A DNA stretch of 42,454 nucleotides from Mucilaginibacter sp. UBA4741 (GTDB lineage Bacteria > Bacteroidota > Bacteroidia > Sphingobacteriales > Sphingobacteriaceae), in assembly GCA_002403905.1 (NCBI GenBank), contig DHIR01000275.1:1-42454 (forward strand), written 5' to 3'. Below the pieces are notes generated by a model that worked only from the letters and a program-made list of their open reading frames with translations, ran no database searches and had not been told where the DNA came from. Below, in pieces: positions 41,401 to 42,454 of this stretch. The translations under genes were made by a program, and so were the position numbers. How positions within the stretch are numbered: the first letter of the stretch is position 1; every line of letters starts with the position of its first letter.

Positions 41401-41487
41401 AATTTATTGCCGGGCACTTATTTTGTAAACGTTACCAACAGTAAAGATAATAGCTTTGTTGGGCGCGCTACCTTTATTAAATTATAA
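38446..41487 (+). CDS. large T9SS-sorted beta-helix surface protein
   Basis: A 1013-residue exported protein. The signal peptide ends near residue 23 (LSWA before AN). The first domain starts NTYDWAGGTSTAWNDGRNW, common in autotransporter-like beta-helix proteins. Residues 80-410 are Thr/Ser/Gly/Asn-rich repeats of short beta strands (GTGTISATNLNITTIS; SLTGGTLSLAG). A middle region of unknown fold is followed by a fibronectin-like domain (VHLLSFTGVQDKKQITLTWT), then a type A T9SS sorting domain (VSVYPNPVKYILGVVI to the end). It is probably a large surface or adhesive protein. TACTTTTG at 38357-38364 is a candidate -7 element. Confidence 0.85.
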   Translation: MKKRLLICLTFFALMLSAELSWAANTYDWAGGTSTAWNDGRNWKIGATTQLQANYPGATVTTDIVQIGVAAGTITNWPVVGATPANNIASITIGVVGGTSPSLTINSPAVLTLNGAITYTTASVFTATLAGTGTISATNLNITTISAGTSSDVSTLTSSITTLTLSGSLAITTSSHAGNKFHDITLSLTGGTLSLAGIQTTNSLAGNTSTVAIGNNTTLNFTGGTAAELATLGTPGTNSITFGTGVTIGYTGSVAQTVYTGAAITNSSLTTGISYTNITFSGTGIKTASTGNLNVSGNFTNSLTSDGSNFVDFNTNNTPVNFTGTTQTLAGGAGTGTQFKTLTFSGGGTKTMSTGTFSLASSGTLTLSGSSTLATGGILTLNSDATGSATIAAIPAGSSITGNVIVQRYITGGSSSYRGYRLLSSPVNDSQLAGGTGFYDLSFLTNANSGSYLTGAAGGGFDATGNPTLYLYRDDVTPSNASFSAGNYRAITKINNANLYSLTTIDGTQSLPVGTGVLYFYRGNGGTNPATVPSNLTFTHTGPLNQGQIIVKYWVTGSAGLDFGTAAGNGAVKGFNLVGNPYASSIDWNLHFGNVTSTNTIYAPNVGDAIYIYNTTTKNYSVWTSTSTSAGTASGSPGGSNIIPSGQGFFVLATAASPQLIFNETAKISLQPGTLLLNAATPFTDQHLRLQLSKDSINKDETVLLFNSAATVAYKPNEDALYLSGAGVLSLSNRSSDNAALALNQLPFPAKTQAIPLNVGATGSGTYQLNLTEAINIPPMYDVWLMDNYKKDSLDIKHNPTYSFTIITSDTASFGSNRFKLVIRLNAALSVHLLSFTGVQDKKQITLTWTAENEENYTTYVLQRSIDGGHTFTTLDSLTSANLGTYNDIDPNPVTGINLYRLKQIDVTGNVSYSDVLSFAYTPSILTSNNNAVSVYPNPVKYILGVVIKPKGDKQANYKITVTNNMGMIINTATTTVPIWLDDVVNLLPGTYFVNVTNSKDNSFVGRATFIKL

Positions 41488-41507
41488 CAGATCATAAATA
41501 ATTGTAC

Positions 41508-41549
41508 AAAAAAGCCCTGCCAGATTTTTTAATCTGGCAGGGCTTTTTT
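41508..41549. terminator. strong bidirectional terminator
   Basis: A perfect 19-bp stem (41508-41526 with 41531-41549) has a 4-base TTTT loop and A/T runs at both ends. It lies between the convergent T9SS beta-helix gene and the DUF4136 lipoprotein gene and can serve both. Confidence 0.93.
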
Positions 41550-41560
41550 ATTATAAAATA

Positions 41561-42259
41561 TTATATAGACTTAGTAGATACAGGCGAAACAAAACCTCGT
41601 CTGCCCCTCGGCGCTCTTCCGTCGGCACGGCCACCTGCGGGCGCTGCCGATGATGGAGCTAAACTTAACTGATCTAAAACGCCTGCAACTACTTCGGGCA
41701 GATCATCAATATTTTTTTGTTGATTATGGTGTACTTCGCCAACGCCAAAGCCACGCCAAACTATCTGGCGGCTGCGCCTGTCAATCAAATCAATAATTAA
41801 AGTACCTTCTTTGTAATGCTCTGTACCCTGGTTATAATCACCATACATAAATGGTGCGCCATAAGCATAATAATATGGGCGATACCAACCACCCCAGCCA
41901 CCAAAACCACCATATCCAAAACCAAAGCCCGGATACATACCGCCATAATAATCAGGATAGTAATAAGTACGGGTGCCTTTACCTACAACACTCGAGTAAC
42001 TTACAATAAGATCAGGGTCGCGTTGGTTTAGTGTTAAACCTTTAGTTACCAATGATGCAGTTGCCGCGTCTTTTATTTTTGCATCGGCAGCCATATTAGT
42101 ATTTACTTTACTGTTATTTCGGGCTGCCGGCATCCAGGCAAAAGTGCGGTACCGGCTTAAATTGGTACGATTTAAACCTGCAACATAATAATCATAACTG
42201 GTACAGGCTGATAAACCTGACATAAATAAAACTACCAGCACTACATAAATTCTTTTCAT
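41561..42259 (-). CDS. DUF4136 domain lipoprotein
   Basis: A 232-residue predicted lipoprotein; the signal peptide ends SGLSAC with lipidated C19. DUF4136 features follow: RTFAWMPAA, an Asp/Lys-rich helix with a DAKIKDAATASLVTKGLTL pattern, DPDLIVSYSSVVG, and GTLIIDLIDRRSRQIVWRGFG. A Gly/Tyr/Phe-rich insertion (about 100-145, YYGGMYPGFGFGYGGFGG) interrupts the domain. It is probably anchored in the outer membrane; the function is unknown for the family. The 195 bases upstream to the window edge hold no clear gene. Confidence 0.85.
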   Translation of the reverse strand: MKRIYVVLVVLFMSGLSACTSYDYYVAGLNRTNLSRYRTFAWMPAARNNSKVNTNMAADAKIKDAATASLVTKGLTLNQRDPDLIVSYSSVVGKGTRTYYYPDYYGGMYPGFGFGYGGFGGWGGWYRPYYYAYGAPFMYGDYNQGTEHYKEGTLIIDLIDRRSRQIVWRGFGVGEVHHNQQKNIDDLPEVVAGVLDQLSLAPSSAAPAGGRADGRAPRGRRGFVSPVSTKSI

Positions 42260-42454
42260 GGCTAATTATCCCCCCTGTTTATATTTTGTTAGACAAGCAA
42301 CTTAAAAAAGGTTTAACACTAAATTAAGTTTTTTTGAACTTATTTTTGGACGCAAAAAAGCAAAGATTAGTATTTGTCAAAGAAATCAGAAATGGTAATT
42401 ATTGTAGTGTTATTATACTTTGCAAATACCAATATAGGTATATACGTTTAAGTC

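Overview
The window looks like chromosome from a Bacteroidota bacterium, most likely a Sphingobacteriaceae member of the Mucilaginibacter/Pedobacter type. The clues are two proteins with a C-terminal type IX secretion (T9SS) sorting domain, FKBP-type lipoproteins, a DUF4136 lipoprotein, ECF sigma/anti-sigma pairs, promoters with the TAnnTTTG -7 element, general lack of Shine-Dalgarno sites, and many palindromic intergenic repeats. There are no rRNA genes, CRISPR arrays, transposase genes or recognisable tRNAs. This lineage assignment is inferred from gene content and style, not from a marker gene.

Layout. 1-6.2 kb: an FkbM methyltransferase, an ECF sigma/anti-sigma pair, a low-complexity exported protein, a sodium:solute symporter preceded by two tiny overlapping membrane-protein genes (one with a GTG start), and a UPF0175/PIN (DUF3368) toxin-antitoxin-like pair. 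6.2-11 kb: a large exported PIG-L deacetylase, then an accessory stretch with a 42-bp tandem repeat, a structured dispersed repeat, an XRE-regulator remnant, and an AT-rich two-gene module. That module has an unusual canonical Shine-Dalgarno and a palindrome, and its second protein looks like a RelE/HigB-fold toxin. 11-15.8 kb: a TetR-controlled tripartite drug efflux operon (TetR, TolC, EmrA-like, EmrB-like) with two clear operator palindromes.

15.8-24.2 kb: a nicotinamide riboside salvage pair (PnuC plus a NadR-type kinase) behind a leader with a terminator-like hairpin and a competing pairing, a second ECF sigma/anti-sigma operon ending in a DUF4097-type adhesin-like protein, an RlmI-type rRNA methyltransferase, an HtrA/Deg protease, and dapF. 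24.2-33.6 kb: an EEP-family nuclease, a SNF2 helicase, a TIGR01777 epimerase, a CPD photolyase, two FKBP lipoproteins, a MarR regulator and an outer-membrane-like beta protein. 33.6-42.4 kb: a 1251-residue T9SS subtilase, a tiny CTERM-like sorted peptide, a 1013-residue T9SS beta-helix protein and a DUF4136 lipoprotein.

An inverted-repeat element of about 85 bp occurs three and a half times (16.7, 21.6, 28.3 and 29.5 kb). One copy encodes the C-terminal tail of PnuC, and the half copy sits exactly where the photolyase start codon should be. The most interesting candidates for undescribed biology are the two-gene module at 9867-10735, the pnuC leader, and the small proteins coupled to the symporter.
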